A stretch of 64,000 nt of DNA from Prolixibacteraceae bacterium. Lineage in GTDB: Bacteria > Bacteroidota > Bacteroidia > Bacteroidales > Prolixibacteraceae. The stretch spans positions 62,001 to 126,000 of the forward strand of contig JANQHI010000053.1 in assembly GCA_028282705.1 (NCBI GenBank), written 5' to 3'. The notes below the pieces were generated by a model. That model worked only from the letters and a program-made list of their open reading frames with translations, made no database searches and was not told the origin of the DNA. Below are positions 51,559-60,373 of the stretch, piece by piece. Both the position numbers and the translations under genes were made by a program. Numbering within the stretch: position 1 is the first letter of the stretch; the number at the start of each line of letters is the position of its first letter.

Positions 51559-52794
51559 ATGGATAATGTAAACCTTATTGACACCTTTGCTGAGTTTAAG
51601 GAACTTAAAAATATTGACAGGGCCACCATGATGAGTGTCCTTGAAGAAGTTTTCAGAAGTGTGCTGGCAAGGCAATATGGAACTGCCGAGAACTTTGACA
51701 TTATTATCAACATTGATAAAGGTGATTTTGAAATGTGGAGAAACCGCGAAGTTGTTGAAGATGACCAACTGGAAGATCCTGCTCTACAAATCACGCTTAC
51801 TGAAGCAAAAAAAATTGACGAGGATTATGAAGTTGGCGAAGAAGTTACTGATGAAGTAAAACTTATTGATTTTGGCAGAAGGGCAATATTAAACTTGCGC
51901 CAAAACCTTGCAAGTAAAATCCTTGAGCTGGAAAAAGATTATATCTATACAAAATATAAAGATAAGATTGGTGAAATAATTACTGGCGAGGTTTACCAGG
52001 TTTGGAAAAAAGAGATATTGGTGCTTGATGATGAAGGAAATGAATTAATCCTTCCAAAACATGAGCAAATCCCTTCTGATTATTTCCGTAAAGGTGATGC
52101 ACTAAGAGCAGTAGTTTATAAAGTTGAGCTTAGGAACAATAACCCACTTATCATATTGTCTCGTACATCTCCTGTTTTCCTTGAAAGGTTATTTGAGTTA
52201 GAAATACCTGAAATTTTTGATGGGCTTATCACAATCAAAAAGATTGTCAGGGTACCAGGAGAACGAGCAAAAGTTGCAGTTGAGTCATATGATGAACGCA
52301 TCGACCCAGTAGGTGCTTGCGTGGGGATGAAAGGTTCAAGGATACATGGAATTGTGCGCGAATTAAGAAATGAAAACATTGATGTGATCAATTTCTCAGC
52401 GAACCTCCAGCTGTATATAAAACGTGCCCTCAACCCAGCAAAAATTTCTTCGCTAAGAATAAAAGAAGAAAACAAAAAAGCAGAGGTGTACCTAAAACCT
52501 GAGGAGGTTTCATTAGCCATTGGGAAAGGTGGTTTAAATATCCGCCTAGCAAGCCAATTAACAGGTTATGAGATTGATGTATACAGGGAAATGGAGCAGG
52601 ATGATGAAGATGTAAACCTGGAAGAATTTGCAGACGAAATTGAAAGCTGGATTATTGACGAATTGAAATCAATAGGTTGTGATACGGCCAAAAATGTCCT
52701 TAATCTTTCCCGTGAAGATTTAATAAAAAGGACCGACCTGGAAGAAGAAACCATTGATGAAGTTATGAAAATCCTGAAGGCTGAGTTTGAATAG
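51559..52794 (+). CDS. nusA: Transcription elongation/termination factor NusA
   Basis: 411 residues. It binds RNA polymerase and nascent RNA to modulate pausing, termination and antitermination. The N-terminal polymerase-binding domain (1-125), S1 domain (about 130-200) and KH1 and KH2 domains (about 220-345, with GACVGMKGSRI and SLAIGKGGLNIRLA) are complete. A single helical repeat-like C-terminus with LSREDLIKRTDL follows, shorter than in E. coli NusA, as usual for Bacteroidota. Confidence 0.97.
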   Translation: MDNVNLIDTFAEFKELKNIDRATMMSVLEEVFRSVLARQYGTAENFDIIINIDKGDFEMWRNREVVEDDQLEDPALQITLTEAKKIDEDYEVGEEVTDEVKLIDFGRRAILNLRQNLASKILELEKDYIYTKYKDKIGEIITGEVYQVWKKEILVLDDEGNELILPKHEQIPSDYFRKGDALRAVVYKVELRNNNPLIILSRTSPVFLERLFELEIPEIFDGLITIKKIVRVPGERAKVAVESYDERIDPVGACVGMKGSRIHGIVRELRNENIDVINFSANLQLYIKRALNPAKISSLRIKEENKKAEVYLKPEEVSLAIGKGGLNIRLASQLTGYEIDVYREMEQDDEDVNLEEFADEIESWIIDELKSIGCDTAKNVLNLSREDLIKRTDLEEETIDEVMKILKAEFE

Positions 52795-52915
52795 CTCTTT
52801 ATTAACAAAATAAAAAAAAGTACCCATTAAGTTGTGGGTTACATATTTTGCAGTTAAACTTGCAAAGTTAATGAGCCTGAGGTTTATTGGATTATAAATA
52901 AAGATTGAAAGTTAT

Positions 52916-55894
52916 ATGGCAGTAGGCAAGACAAATCGTTTAAGTAAACTGGCAAGAGAATTTAATGTTGGCATCTCAACAATAGTTGAATACTTGCATA
53001 AAAAAGGATTCGACATTGACTCAAATCCCAACACAAAAGTGTCGGAAGAGATGGTTCTTTTGTTAGAAAAAGAATACAAAAGCGATATCAGTTTGAAACG
53101 GGAATCAGAAAAAATTCAACTTAAAAGTCAGCGTGCAAGGCAAGAAAGCCTGTCAATCGAAAATGAGGAGCTTGTTGAACAACCTGAAACAGAAACACAG
53201 GAAGAAGAAAAAACACCTACCCCTGAGCCTGCTAAATCTAAAGTTGTAGAAACTGAGGAGCCCACAATCACAGCTAAACCAAAACCAGAAGAAGGTATTA
53301 AAGTTGTTGGGAAAATTGATATTGAACCTAAAAAAACACAGGAGGAAACACCAGCAGCAGAAAAGCCCAAAAAAATAGAACCTCCTGTTGAAAAAACACC
53401 TACTCCCAAGAAAGAGGTAGTTAAACCAAAGGCTAAAAAGCCTGAACCTGTAAAAGAAGAAAAAATAGTTGAACCTGTGCAAAAGCCTAAGAAAGAAAAG
53501 GTTAAAGAAGAAAAGACAGCCCAGGAACAAGAGGAAAAACCAAAGAAAAAGCATATTAAAACAGATATACCCAAAGTTGAAGAAGTCAAGGTAGTTGGAA
53601 AAATAAACCTGGATAACATCAACCAAAAAACAAGGCCTGCCAAAAAATCAAAAGAGCAACGCGAAAAAGACCGTAAAGAAAGGCAAAAACAAAAATTTAA
53701 GGATCATAAGAAGGTAGCTGGGAAAGACGGGAAAAAAGAAAAGGATGAGAAAGGAAACGAAGTTTTCAGATCTCGCCAACAAAAGCTGAATGGACCAAAT
53801 GTTGTTGGAAAGATTGATATCAAAAAAGAAGATAAAAAATCTGATGATTCTAGTGATTCAGGCCATGGTAAAAAGCGCAGAAGAAGGATTTCAAAAGATA
53901 ACCAAAGGGTCTCAGTAGAAAATAAACAAGGTGCAGAAAGGAAGAAAAAAGACCTTAAAAAAAGCCCTAAAAGAAAACCTCTCAAGAAGGAAATTTCGGA
54001 GGAAGATGTACAAAAGCAAATTAAAGATACACTTGCAAGGTTAACTACCAAAGGGAAATCAAAAGGAGCTAAATACAGAAGGGAAAAACGAGCAGCAGTA
54101 AGTGAAAAAGCACAAGCAGAAGCTGAAAAGCAGGATTTGCAAAAGAGCGTTATCAAAGTAACTGAATTTGTTACTGCTGCAGAATTTGCTTCAATGATGG
54201 ACATTCCTGTCACCCAAATTATTGGAACATGTATGAGCCTTGGCTTATTTGTATCAATCAACCAACGCCTTGATGCTGAAACTATGTCAATAGTAGCTGA
54301 AGAATTTGGTTATACTGTTGAGTTTGTAAGTGTTAGTATCCAGGAAGCCATTGAAGAGGTAGAAGATAATGAAGATGATTTAAAATCTCGTCCTCCAATT
54401 GTAACAGTTATGGGGCATGTTGACCATGGAAAAACTTCATTACTTGACTATATAAGAAATACAAATGTAATTGCTGGTGAAGCGGGTGGTATTACCCAGC
54501 ACATTGGGGCATACCATGTGAGCCTGGAAGATGGGAAAGAGATCACTTTCCTTGATACACCAGGGCATGAGGCTTTTACTGCAATGCGTGCACGTGGTGC
54601 ACAGGTAACAGATATTGCCATTATTATTGTGGCAGCAGATGATGATATCATGCCACAAACCAAAGAGGCTATCAACCATGCTACTGCAGCTGGTGTGCCT
54701 ATTGTTTTTGCCATTAATAAAATTGATAAGCCAGGAGCTAATCCTGAAAAAATAAAAGAAGGGCTGGCCAACCTTAATTTCCTTGTTGAGGAATGGGGAG
54801 GCAAATACCAATCTCAGGATATTTCAGCAAAAAATGGGGTAAATATTTCAGAATTATTGGAAAAAGTGTTGCTTGAAGCTGAACTTCTTGAGCTCAAAGG
54901 TAACCCAAACAAAAAAGCCAATGGTACAATCATAGAATCAACCCTTGACAAAGGGCGTGGCTATGTTGCAACTATGCTTGTCCAAAACGGGACATTAAGG
55001 CAAGGAGATATTATTTTAACAGGACAATATTATGGGCACGTGAAAGCCATGTTCAATGAGCGTAATCAAAGGGTAGAATCTGCTGGTCCGGCCGAACCTG
55101 TTATTATCCTTGGGTTAGATGGTGCACCACAAGCAGGTGACAAATTCAATGTCATGGAAACTGAGCGTGAAGCACGCCAAATTGCCAACAAACGTGAACA
55201 GTTGGCCAGGGAGCAAGGGTTACGCACACAGAAGCATATTACCCTTGATGAAATTGGCAGGAGGATTGCTATTGGCAACTTCCAGGAGTTGAACCTGATT
55301 GTAAAAGGTGACGTGGATGGTTCCATTGAAGCTCTTTCTGATTCACTCATAAAACTATCAACTGAACAGATACAGGTAAATGTCATCCATAAGTCTGTTG
55401 GTGCTATCTCTGAATCTGATATTATGCTTGCTACTGCATCAGAAGCAATTGTGGTAGGATTCCAGGTGAGGCCCACATTAAATGCACGGAAATTAGCTGA
55501 AAAAGAACAAATTGACATTAGGCTTTATTCCATCATTTATGATGCCATTAATGAGATCAAGGCAGCAATGGAAGGGATGCTTTCACCTGATATTAAGGAA
55601 GAAATTACTGGTACAGCAGAAGTACTGGAAACCTTTAAGATCACTAAAGTGGGAACCATTGCAGGTTGTATTGTGCGTGACGGGAAAATCAACCGCTCAT
55701 CCAAAGTACGTGTGATCAGGGATGGTATTGTAATATATACTGGCACTTTGGGGTCATTAAAACGTTTCAAAGAAGATGTTAAAGAAGTAAAAAATGGCTA
55801 TGAGTGTGGTTTAAATATTGAAAACTTTAATGATATTAAAGTTGGGGACAATGTTGAAGCCTATCATGAAGTTGAAGTAGCTAAAACACTCTAA
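52916..55894 (+). CDS. infB: Translation initiation factor IF-2
   Basis: 992 residues. GTPase that recruits initiator tRNA to the ribosome. The IF2_N helical domain (about 3-50) is followed by a ~370-residue Lys/Glu/Pro linker in which VVGKI(D/N) recurs at 130, 226 and 296, a second IF2_N-like domain (about 410-470), then the G domain: P-loop GHVDHGKTS near 500, [12 protein letters not shown]. Domains II-IV are complete. The linker is of low complexity. It lies 121 bp after nusA, probably in the same operon. Confidence 0.98.
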   Translation: MAVGKTNRLSKLAREFNVGISTIVEYLHKKGFDIDSNPNTKVSEEMVLLLEKEYKSDISLKRESEKIQLKSQRARQESLSIENEELVEQPETETQEEEKTPTPEPAKSKVVETEEPTITAKPKPEEGIKVVGKIDIEPKKTQEETPAAEKPKKIEPPVEKTPTPKKEVVKPKAKKPEPVKEEKIVEPVQKPKKEKVKEEKTAQEQEEKPKKKHIKTDIPKVEEVKVVGKINLDNINQKTRPAKKSKEQREKDRKERQKQKFKDHKKVAGKDGKKEKDEKGNEVFRSRQQKLNGPNVVGKIDIKKEDKKSDDSSDSGHGKKRRRRISKDNQRVSVENKQGAERKKKDLKKSPKRKPLKKEISEEDVQKQIKDTLARLTTKGKSKGAKYRREKRAAVSEKAQAEAEKQDLQKSVIKVTEFVTAAEFASMMDIPVTQIIGTCMSLGLFVSINQRLDAETMSIVAEEFGYTVEFVSVSIQEAIEEVEDNEDDLKSRPPIVTVMGHVDHGKTSLLDYIRNTNVIAGEAGGITQHIGAYHVSLEDGKEITFLDTPGHEAFTAMRARGAQVTDIAIIIVAADDDIMPQTKEAINHATAAGVPIVFAINKIDKPGANPEKIKEGLANLNFLVEEWGGKYQSQDISAKNGVNISELLEKVLLEAELLELKGNPNKKANGTIIESTLDKGRGYVATMLVQNGTLRQGDIILTGQYYGHVKAMFNERNQRVESAGPAEPVIILGLDGAPQAGDKFNVMETEREARQIANKREQLAREQGLRTQKHITLDEIGRRIAIGNFQELNLIVKGDVDGSIEALSDSLIKLSTEQIQVNVIHKSVGAISESDIMLATASEAIVVGFQVRPTLNARKLAEKEQIDIRLYSIIYDAINEIKAAMEGMLSPDIKEEITGTAEVLETFKITKVGTIAGCIVRDGKINRSSKVRVIRDGIVIYTGTLGSLKRFKEDVKEVKNGYECGLNIENFNDIKVGDNVEAYHEVEVAKTL

Positions 55895-55916
55895 AAAAGA
55901 CTCATAAAGAAATAGG

Positions 55917-55951
55917 AATGGGTAAATTCAAATTTGGGTTTACCCATTTTT
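55917..55951 (+). terminator. Intrinsic terminator after infB
   Basis: Stem AATGGGTAAA/TTTACCCATT (55917-55926/55939-55948), 12-nt loop, T run to 55951. It lies between convergent genes and may serve both. Confidence 0.85.
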
Positions 55952-55962
55952 ATGCTACCAAC

Positions 55963-57072
55963 CTACTCCTCTGGTTTCCAGGCTGTAATTCCTCTTAGGG
56001 CATTTCCTTGCTTGTCAAACAAACTGCGCCCAATATAATATACATCAGATGATGGGATATCCAGCCCATCAGGTTTCCAATAATAAACCCCTTTAACCTT
56101 TGGGTATTCCAGCAATATATTTTTTAACTCCACCAAAAAATTATATTGCCCTTGTTGGGTAGGTGGGTAAGGCTTGAAATCAAATACCCATTGACCTGGC
56201 TCAGGATACCATCCATTGGCATAATAAGCAGTTTCAACCAGGATAATATCCTGGTCAAAATTATCTGATAAGAAAGTCAGGTTGTTTCTTAAGTCATCAA
56301 AAGTACCATGCCACCAGGGGTAATAACTAAGCCCTATCTGTTCAAATTCAACCCCTCTGGCTATCATGTTGGTATAAAAAGTATTGGATGTTTCCATATC
56401 CCCACCTGTGGCTGCATGGATCATAATTGGGATACTTGCTCCATTATCAGCATCTTTTACCCCTTTAATTCCTGACTTAACCAATGAAGCCAACTTATCC
56501 CAATTTGCAGTCCCACTTCCAGTCCACAGCTTACCATCAGGCCAAACCATCCCATTATTAATTTCATTGCCCACCTGCACCAGCTCAGGCAATACCCCTG
56601 CCCTATCCATGGCATTGATCACCTTTTTAGTGTAGTTATATAGGCTATCATTCAGTATCTCAAAACTTACCCCTTCCCAGGCAGCAGGTTTATATTGTTT
56701 TCCAGGGTCAGCCCATGTGTCAGAATAGTGGAAATTAAGGAAAACCTTAAACCCAAACTGTTTGGCTTTTTGCGCCAATTCAATGGTATATTCCAGGTTA
56801 TTACACACTGGCCCTTCCAAGTTGGGTGTATGAAAAATCCGTAACCTAGCCCATGTATAGCCATTCTCCTTAAATATCTGAAAGCCCTCCTTTTCAACAC
56901 CTGCTATTTTATATACCCCCCCTTCATCTTCCATCTTTTTCATAATGGAGAAATCACCTCCAATGATAAAATCATTGGCAGAACCATTACTAGAAGGTTT
57001 TTGGTCATTGTTTTGGCATCCTGCAAACAGGAATAGGGTAAGGAGAAAGAAAATAGTTTTCATTATTTTCAT
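55963..57072 (-). CDS. Endo-beta-1,4-galactanase lipoprotein (GH53)
   Basis: 369 residues from the ATG at 57072; the longer frame has only a TTG start and extra residues before the signal peptide. Signal sequence with lipobox (LFLFAGC, Cys19) indicates a lipoprotein. The GH53 barrel starts with GGDFSIMKKMEDEGG and WARLRIFHTPN. Acid-base Glu170 lies in QVGNEINNG and nucleophile Glu280 in ILVETAYYANGW. It cuts beta-1,4-galactan side chains of pectin or arabinogalactan. No SusC/SusD pair is nearby, so it is not in a visible polysaccharide utilisation locus. Confidence 0.94.
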   Translation of the reverse strand: MKIMKTIFFLLTLFLFAGCQNNDQKPSSNGSANDFIIGGDFSIMKKMEDEGGVYKIAGVEKEGFQIFKENGYTWARLRIFHTPNLEGPVCNNLEYTIELAQKAKQFGFKVFLNFHYSDTWADPGKQYKPAAWEGVSFEILNDSLYNYTKKVINAMDRAGVLPELVQVGNEINNGMVWPDGKLWTGSGTANWDKLASLVKSGIKGVKDADNGASIPIMIHAATGGDMETSNTFYTNMIARGVEFEQIGLSYYPWWHGTFDDLRNNLTFLSDNFDQDIILVETAYYANGWYPEPGQWVFDFKPYPPTQQGQYNFLVELKNILLEYPKVKGVYYWKPDGLDIPSSDVYYIGRSLFDKQGNALRGITAWKPEE

Positions 57073-57146
57073 AGATAATAGGTTAAAAGTGTTTTTATTA
57101 TCTGATCCCAAGAGATTTCTCTTGTGTACACCTAAAACAGAACTTA

Positions 57147-57160
57147 AGGGCTAAAGCCCT
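57147..57160. repeat. AGGGCT-AA-AGCCCT palindrome
   Basis: Perfect 6-bp arms around AA, in the gap upstream of the galactanase gene. It resembles the GGGGACTAAAGTCCCC hairpin at 51051-51066. Confidence 0.5.
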
Positions 57161-57200
57161 ATTTCACAGCTACATTGCCTAAAAGCTAACTCGACAATCT

Positions 57201-57285
57201 TGTCATTTCGAGTAAAACGAGAACTCTTTAACATTGAATATCAGGATATTAGGGGAAGATATTTCTCCCTTCTAGTCGAAATGAC
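57201..57285. repeat. Inverted pair of GTCAT-type intergenic repeat
   Basis: GTCATTTCGAGTAAAACGAG at the left and, in reverse complement, GTCATTTCGACTAGAAGGGAG at the right. The two face inward, opposite to the pair at 541-629. It lies in the gap between the galactanase and kbl genes. Confidence 0.6.
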
Positions 57286-57298
57286 ATTTTTACTAAAG

Positions 57299-58486
57299 TT
57301 ATATAATCTCCAAATTTTTCCCTACTTTAATAAAGGCTTCCACTGTTTTATCAATTTGCCCAAAAGTATGTGCTGCAGAAAGTTGCACCCTAATCCTGGC
57401 TTTTCCTTTTGGCACTACTGGGTAGCAAAAACCAATTACATACACCCCTTCCTTTAGCAATTCATCAGCAAATTTTATGGCCAGTGGCTCATCATAAACC
57501 ATTACTGGAACAATGGCAGTATCCCCTTTTACCAGGTCAAATCCTGCTGCTTCCATTTTTGTACGGAAACGGTCAGCATTGGCCATGGTTTTGGCTGGCA
57601 GTTCATCAGAACCTGACAACAATTCAATTACCTTCAGGGTTGCCCCAACAGTTGCAGGGGCCAGGGTATTTGAAAACAGATATGGGCGTGACCTTTGCCT
57701 CAGCATATCAATAATTTCTTTCCTTCCTGATGTACATCCACCATTTCCTCCCCCCATGGCCTTGCCAAAGGTGGTTGTTATAATGTCTATTTCTCCCAAC
57801 AAACCAAAGTGCTCAGCAGTACCCCTTCCTGTTTTGCCAATATAGCCAGTGGCATGGGAATCATCTACCATTACCAGGGCATCATATTTTTTTGCCAGTT
57901 CCACAATTTCAGGGAGCTTGGCAATGTCACCATCCATTGAGAATACCCCATCAGTAACAATAATCCTGTAAGTAGTGCCTTGTGCATCTTTCAGGCATTG
58001 TTCCAGCTCTTCCATATTGGAGTGTTTGTACCTAAACCTCTGGGCTTTACATAGCCTTACCCCATCAATAATAGAAGCATGGTTCAGCTCATCAGAAATA
58101 ATGGCACTGTCAGGGCCTAAAAGTGGTTCAAACACACCACCATTGGCATCAAAGCAAGCACAATACAAAATGGTGTCTTCTGTGCCCAGGAACCCAGAAA
58201 CTTTCTCTTCCAGTTCTTTATGGATTTGCTGTGTGCCACAAATAAAACGTACAGATGAAAGCCCAAAGCCCCAGTCGTCCATCACATCCTGGGCAGCTTT
58301 TACTACTTCAGGGTGGTTGGCCAAGCCCAGGTAATTGTTTGCACAAAAATTAAGTACTTCCTCTCCAGTTGAAACACTGATTTCAGAACTCTGTGAAGAT
58401 GTAATTATCCTTTCACTTTTATATAATCCCTGTTCTTTTAACTCTTTAAGGGTATTTTGAAGGTCTTGCTTGATTTTTCCGTACAT
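57299..58486 (-). CDS. kbl: Glycine C-acetyltransferase (2-amino-3-ketobutyrate CoA ligase)
   Basis: 395 residues, PLP enzyme of the alpha-oxoamine synthase family. It splits 2-amino-3-ketobutyrate with CoA to glycine and acetyl-CoA in threonine breakdown. PLP-binding Lys242 is in TTFGKAMGGGNGGC. NFCANNYLGLANHPEV at the N-terminus and DDSHATGYIGKTGRG fit Kbl better than the BioF or SPT relatives. No threonine dehydrogenase gene is next to it. Confidence 0.93.
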   Translation of the reverse strand: MYGKIKQDLQNTLKELKEQGLYKSERIITSSQSSEISVSTGEEVLNFCANNYLGLANHPEVVKAAQDVMDDWGFGLSSVRFICGTQQIHKELEEKVSGFLGTEDTILYCACFDANGGVFEPLLGPDSAIISDELNHASIIDGVRLCKAQRFRYKHSNMEELEQCLKDAQGTTYRIIVTDGVFSMDGDIAKLPEIVELAKKYDALVMVDDSHATGYIGKTGRGTAEHFGLLGEIDIITTTFGKAMGGGNGGCTSGRKEIIDMLRQRSRPYLFSNTLAPATVGATLKVIELLSGSDELPAKTMANADRFRTKMEAAGFDLVKGDTAIVPVMVYDEPLAIKFADELLKEGVYVIGFCYPVVPKGKARIRVQLSAAHTFGQIDKTVEAFIKVGKNLEII

Positions 58487-58652
58487 AATTTAATGTATAA
58501 TGATAATTTAAATCCTAACTACAAATTTAAAGAAATGAGAAGGATTAAAAAGTGATTTTAAGCAGCAAAAAACTGCATCTTTTGGATTATACCAATTTCC
58601 CAATCTTTCTTTTTGAAGGGGAAAACGATGGTATGCCATAACTGAAATATTA

Positions 58653-58660
58653 TATCTTTG
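58653..58660 (+). promoter_or_regulatory. -7 element upstream of gltX
   Basis: TATCTTTG (TA-N2-TTTG), 21 bp before the gltX ATG. No TTG at the -33 position. Confidence 0.4.
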
Positions 58661-58681
58661 CAGCAAACAAATTTTCGATAG

Positions 58682-60211
58682 ATGGACCATAAAAAAATAA
58701 GGGTACGTTTTGCCCCAAGCCCAACAGGGCCACTCCATATGGGGGGTGTAAGGACAGCATTGTTTAACTACCTGTTTGCCAAACAACAGGGAGGTGATTT
58801 TATATTAAGGATTGAAGACACAGACCAAAACAGGTATGTTGAAGGGGCTGAAGCATACATTATTGAAAGTTTGAAGTGGTGTGGTTTGTTGCCTGATGAA
58901 GGGCCTGGGATTGGAGGGGCTTTTGGCCCATACCGCCAAAGTGAAAGGAAAGGTTTGTATAAGCAATATGCCATGCAGCTGGTTGAAAATGGTTGGGCTT
59001 ATTATGCTTTTGATACCCCTGAAGAAATTGAAAAACTCAGGAAAGAAGCTGAGGCCATAAAAGAAACATTTTCATATGGCATTGCCACCAGGGATAAACT
59101 AAACAACTCCCTTGCCCTGCCAAAAGAAGAAATTGGGAAACGCCTGGAAGCTGGGGAGGATTTTGTAATCAGGTTTAAAATGCCAGAAGATACTGATGTT
59201 TCAGAGGAAGACCTGATTAGGGGAAGTGTGACTTTCAATACTACAAAAAGTTTGGACGACAAAGTATTGTTTAAATCAGATGGGATGCCAACCTACCACC
59301 TTGCCAATGTGGTTGACGACCACCTGATGGGGATTACCCATGTGATAAGGGGTGAAGAATGGCTGCCTTCAATGCCATTGCATGTGCTGCTGTACAAAGC
59401 TTTGGGCTGGGAAGGTACCAAACCCAGGTTTGCCCATTTGCCTTTAATATTGAAGCCAGTGGGCAAAGGGAAGCTGAGCAAAAGGGATGGTGACAAACTG
59501 GGGTTTCCAGTTTTCCCATTGGAATGGAAAGACCCCAAAACTGGGGAAACCTCAAAAGGTTATAAGGAAGAAGGGTATTTCCCTGAAGCTTTTATCAACC
59601 TGTTGGCTTTGCTTGGATGGAACCCAGGCACTGAACAAGAATTTTTCTCATTGGGGGAATTAACAAAAACATTTGAGCTGAACAGGGTGGTTAAATCAGG
59701 TTCACGTTTTGACCCTGAAAAAGCAAAATGGTTCAACAAACATTATTTCCAACAAAAAACAGCTTCAGAACTGAGTGCCCTGCTAAAGGAAATTTTGGAT
59801 GAAAAGGCTATCCCATCAAATGATAAAACCATAAGCCTGGTAGTTGAAAATATAAAAGAACGCTGTGAATTTGCCCATGACCTTTGGGAACAAGGGCATT
59901 ATTTTTTCCAGCAGCCAAGCACCTATGATGAAAAAACAGTGAAAAAAAGGTGGAAAGAAGATACCCCAGAAAAACTTACATTAATCAATGAACTATTCTC
60001 AGAAGTTGAAGGTTGGGAAGCAGGAGCCATAAAAGAGGCATTCTCTGCATTTATGGATGAAAAAGGATGGGGTTTTGGAGCAATAATGAACCCACTTAGG
60101 CTAAGCCTGGTAGGTGGCAACATGGGCCCTGATTTGTTCTTGATATGCGAAATCCTTGGAAAAGAAGAAACCATAAAAAGGGTTCAATTGGGGATAGAGA
60201 AAATAGGCTAA
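58682..60211 (+). CDS. gltX: Glutamate-tRNA ligase
   Basis: 509 residues, class I aminoacyl-tRNA synthetase. HIGH-type motif His19-Met-Gly-Gly22 in SPTGPLHMGG and KMSKS-type motif KLSKR at 264-268. The catalytic core and anticodon-binding domain are complete. It lacks a GlnS-like N-terminal extension, and no glutaminyl-tRNA synthetase is in the window, so discrimination of tRNA-Gln is open. Confidence 0.97.
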   Translation: MDHKKIRVRFAPSPTGPLHMGGVRTALFNYLFAKQQGGDFILRIEDTDQNRYVEGAEAYIIESLKWCGLLPDEGPGIGGAFGPYRQSERKGLYKQYAMQLVENGWAYYAFDTPEEIEKLRKEAEAIKETFSYGIATRDKLNNSLALPKEEIGKRLEAGEDFVIRFKMPEDTDVSEEDLIRGSVTFNTTKSLDDKVLFKSDGMPTYHLANVVDDHLMGITHVIRGEEWLPSMPLHVLLYKALGWEGTKPRFAHLPLILKPVGKGKLSKRDGDKLGFPVFPLEWKDPKTGETSKGYKEEGYFPEAFINLLALLGWNPGTEQEFFSLGELTKTFELNRVVKSGSRFDPEKAKWFNKHYFQQKTASELSALLKEILDEKAIPSNDKTISLVVENIKERCEFAHDLWEQGHYFFQQPSTYDEKTVKKRWKEDTPEKLTLINELFSEVEGWEAGAIKEAFSAFMDEKGWGFGAIMNPLRLSLVGGNMGPDLFLICEILGKEETIKRVQLGIEKIG

Positions 60212-60245
60212 CCCTTAATTTTATTTGGCTTCCTAATCCATCCAT

Positions 60246-60286
60246 TTTTAGGATAATTTGCAATTGGATTACAAATTATCCTAAAA
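60246..60286. terminator. 15-bp perfect hairpin after gltX
   Basis: TTTTAGGATAATTTG (60246-60260) and CAAATTATCCTAAAA (60272-60286) are exact complements around 11 nt. It lies between gltX and the convergent ABC permease end and is probably a bidirectional terminator; the outer TTTT/AAAA can serve as U tracts. Confidence 0.7.
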
Positions 60287-60328
60287 TAGAAACCTAAGTT
60301 TATCATTTACAAGCCTTAACAAAAGTAT

Positions 60329-60373
60329 TTATTCATACCTCAAAGCTTCCATCCACGAGTTTTCGGGATTTCG
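60329..60373 (-). pseudogene. Duplicated C-terminal tail of an FtsX-type permease
   Basis: Directly after the TGA of the permease gene at 60374 the same frame continues for 14 codons as RNPENSWMEALRYE and then ends in TAA. The permease itself ends RNPVEALRYE. This second, slightly different tail can only be the leftover of a paralogous permease gene, removed by recombination, or a partial duplication. It would be translated only by readthrough of the TGA. Confidence 0.7.

Noticed and set aside
53128..53643. Long minus-strand frames opposite the infB linker
   Set aside because: They arise from the Lys/Glu/Pro codon bias of the IF-2 linker read backwards, giving Phe/Ser-rich nonsense.
57073..57111. 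Longer GH53 protein with a TTG start
   Set aside because: The additional residues precede a perfect lipoprotein signal peptide, which would then not be N-terminal.
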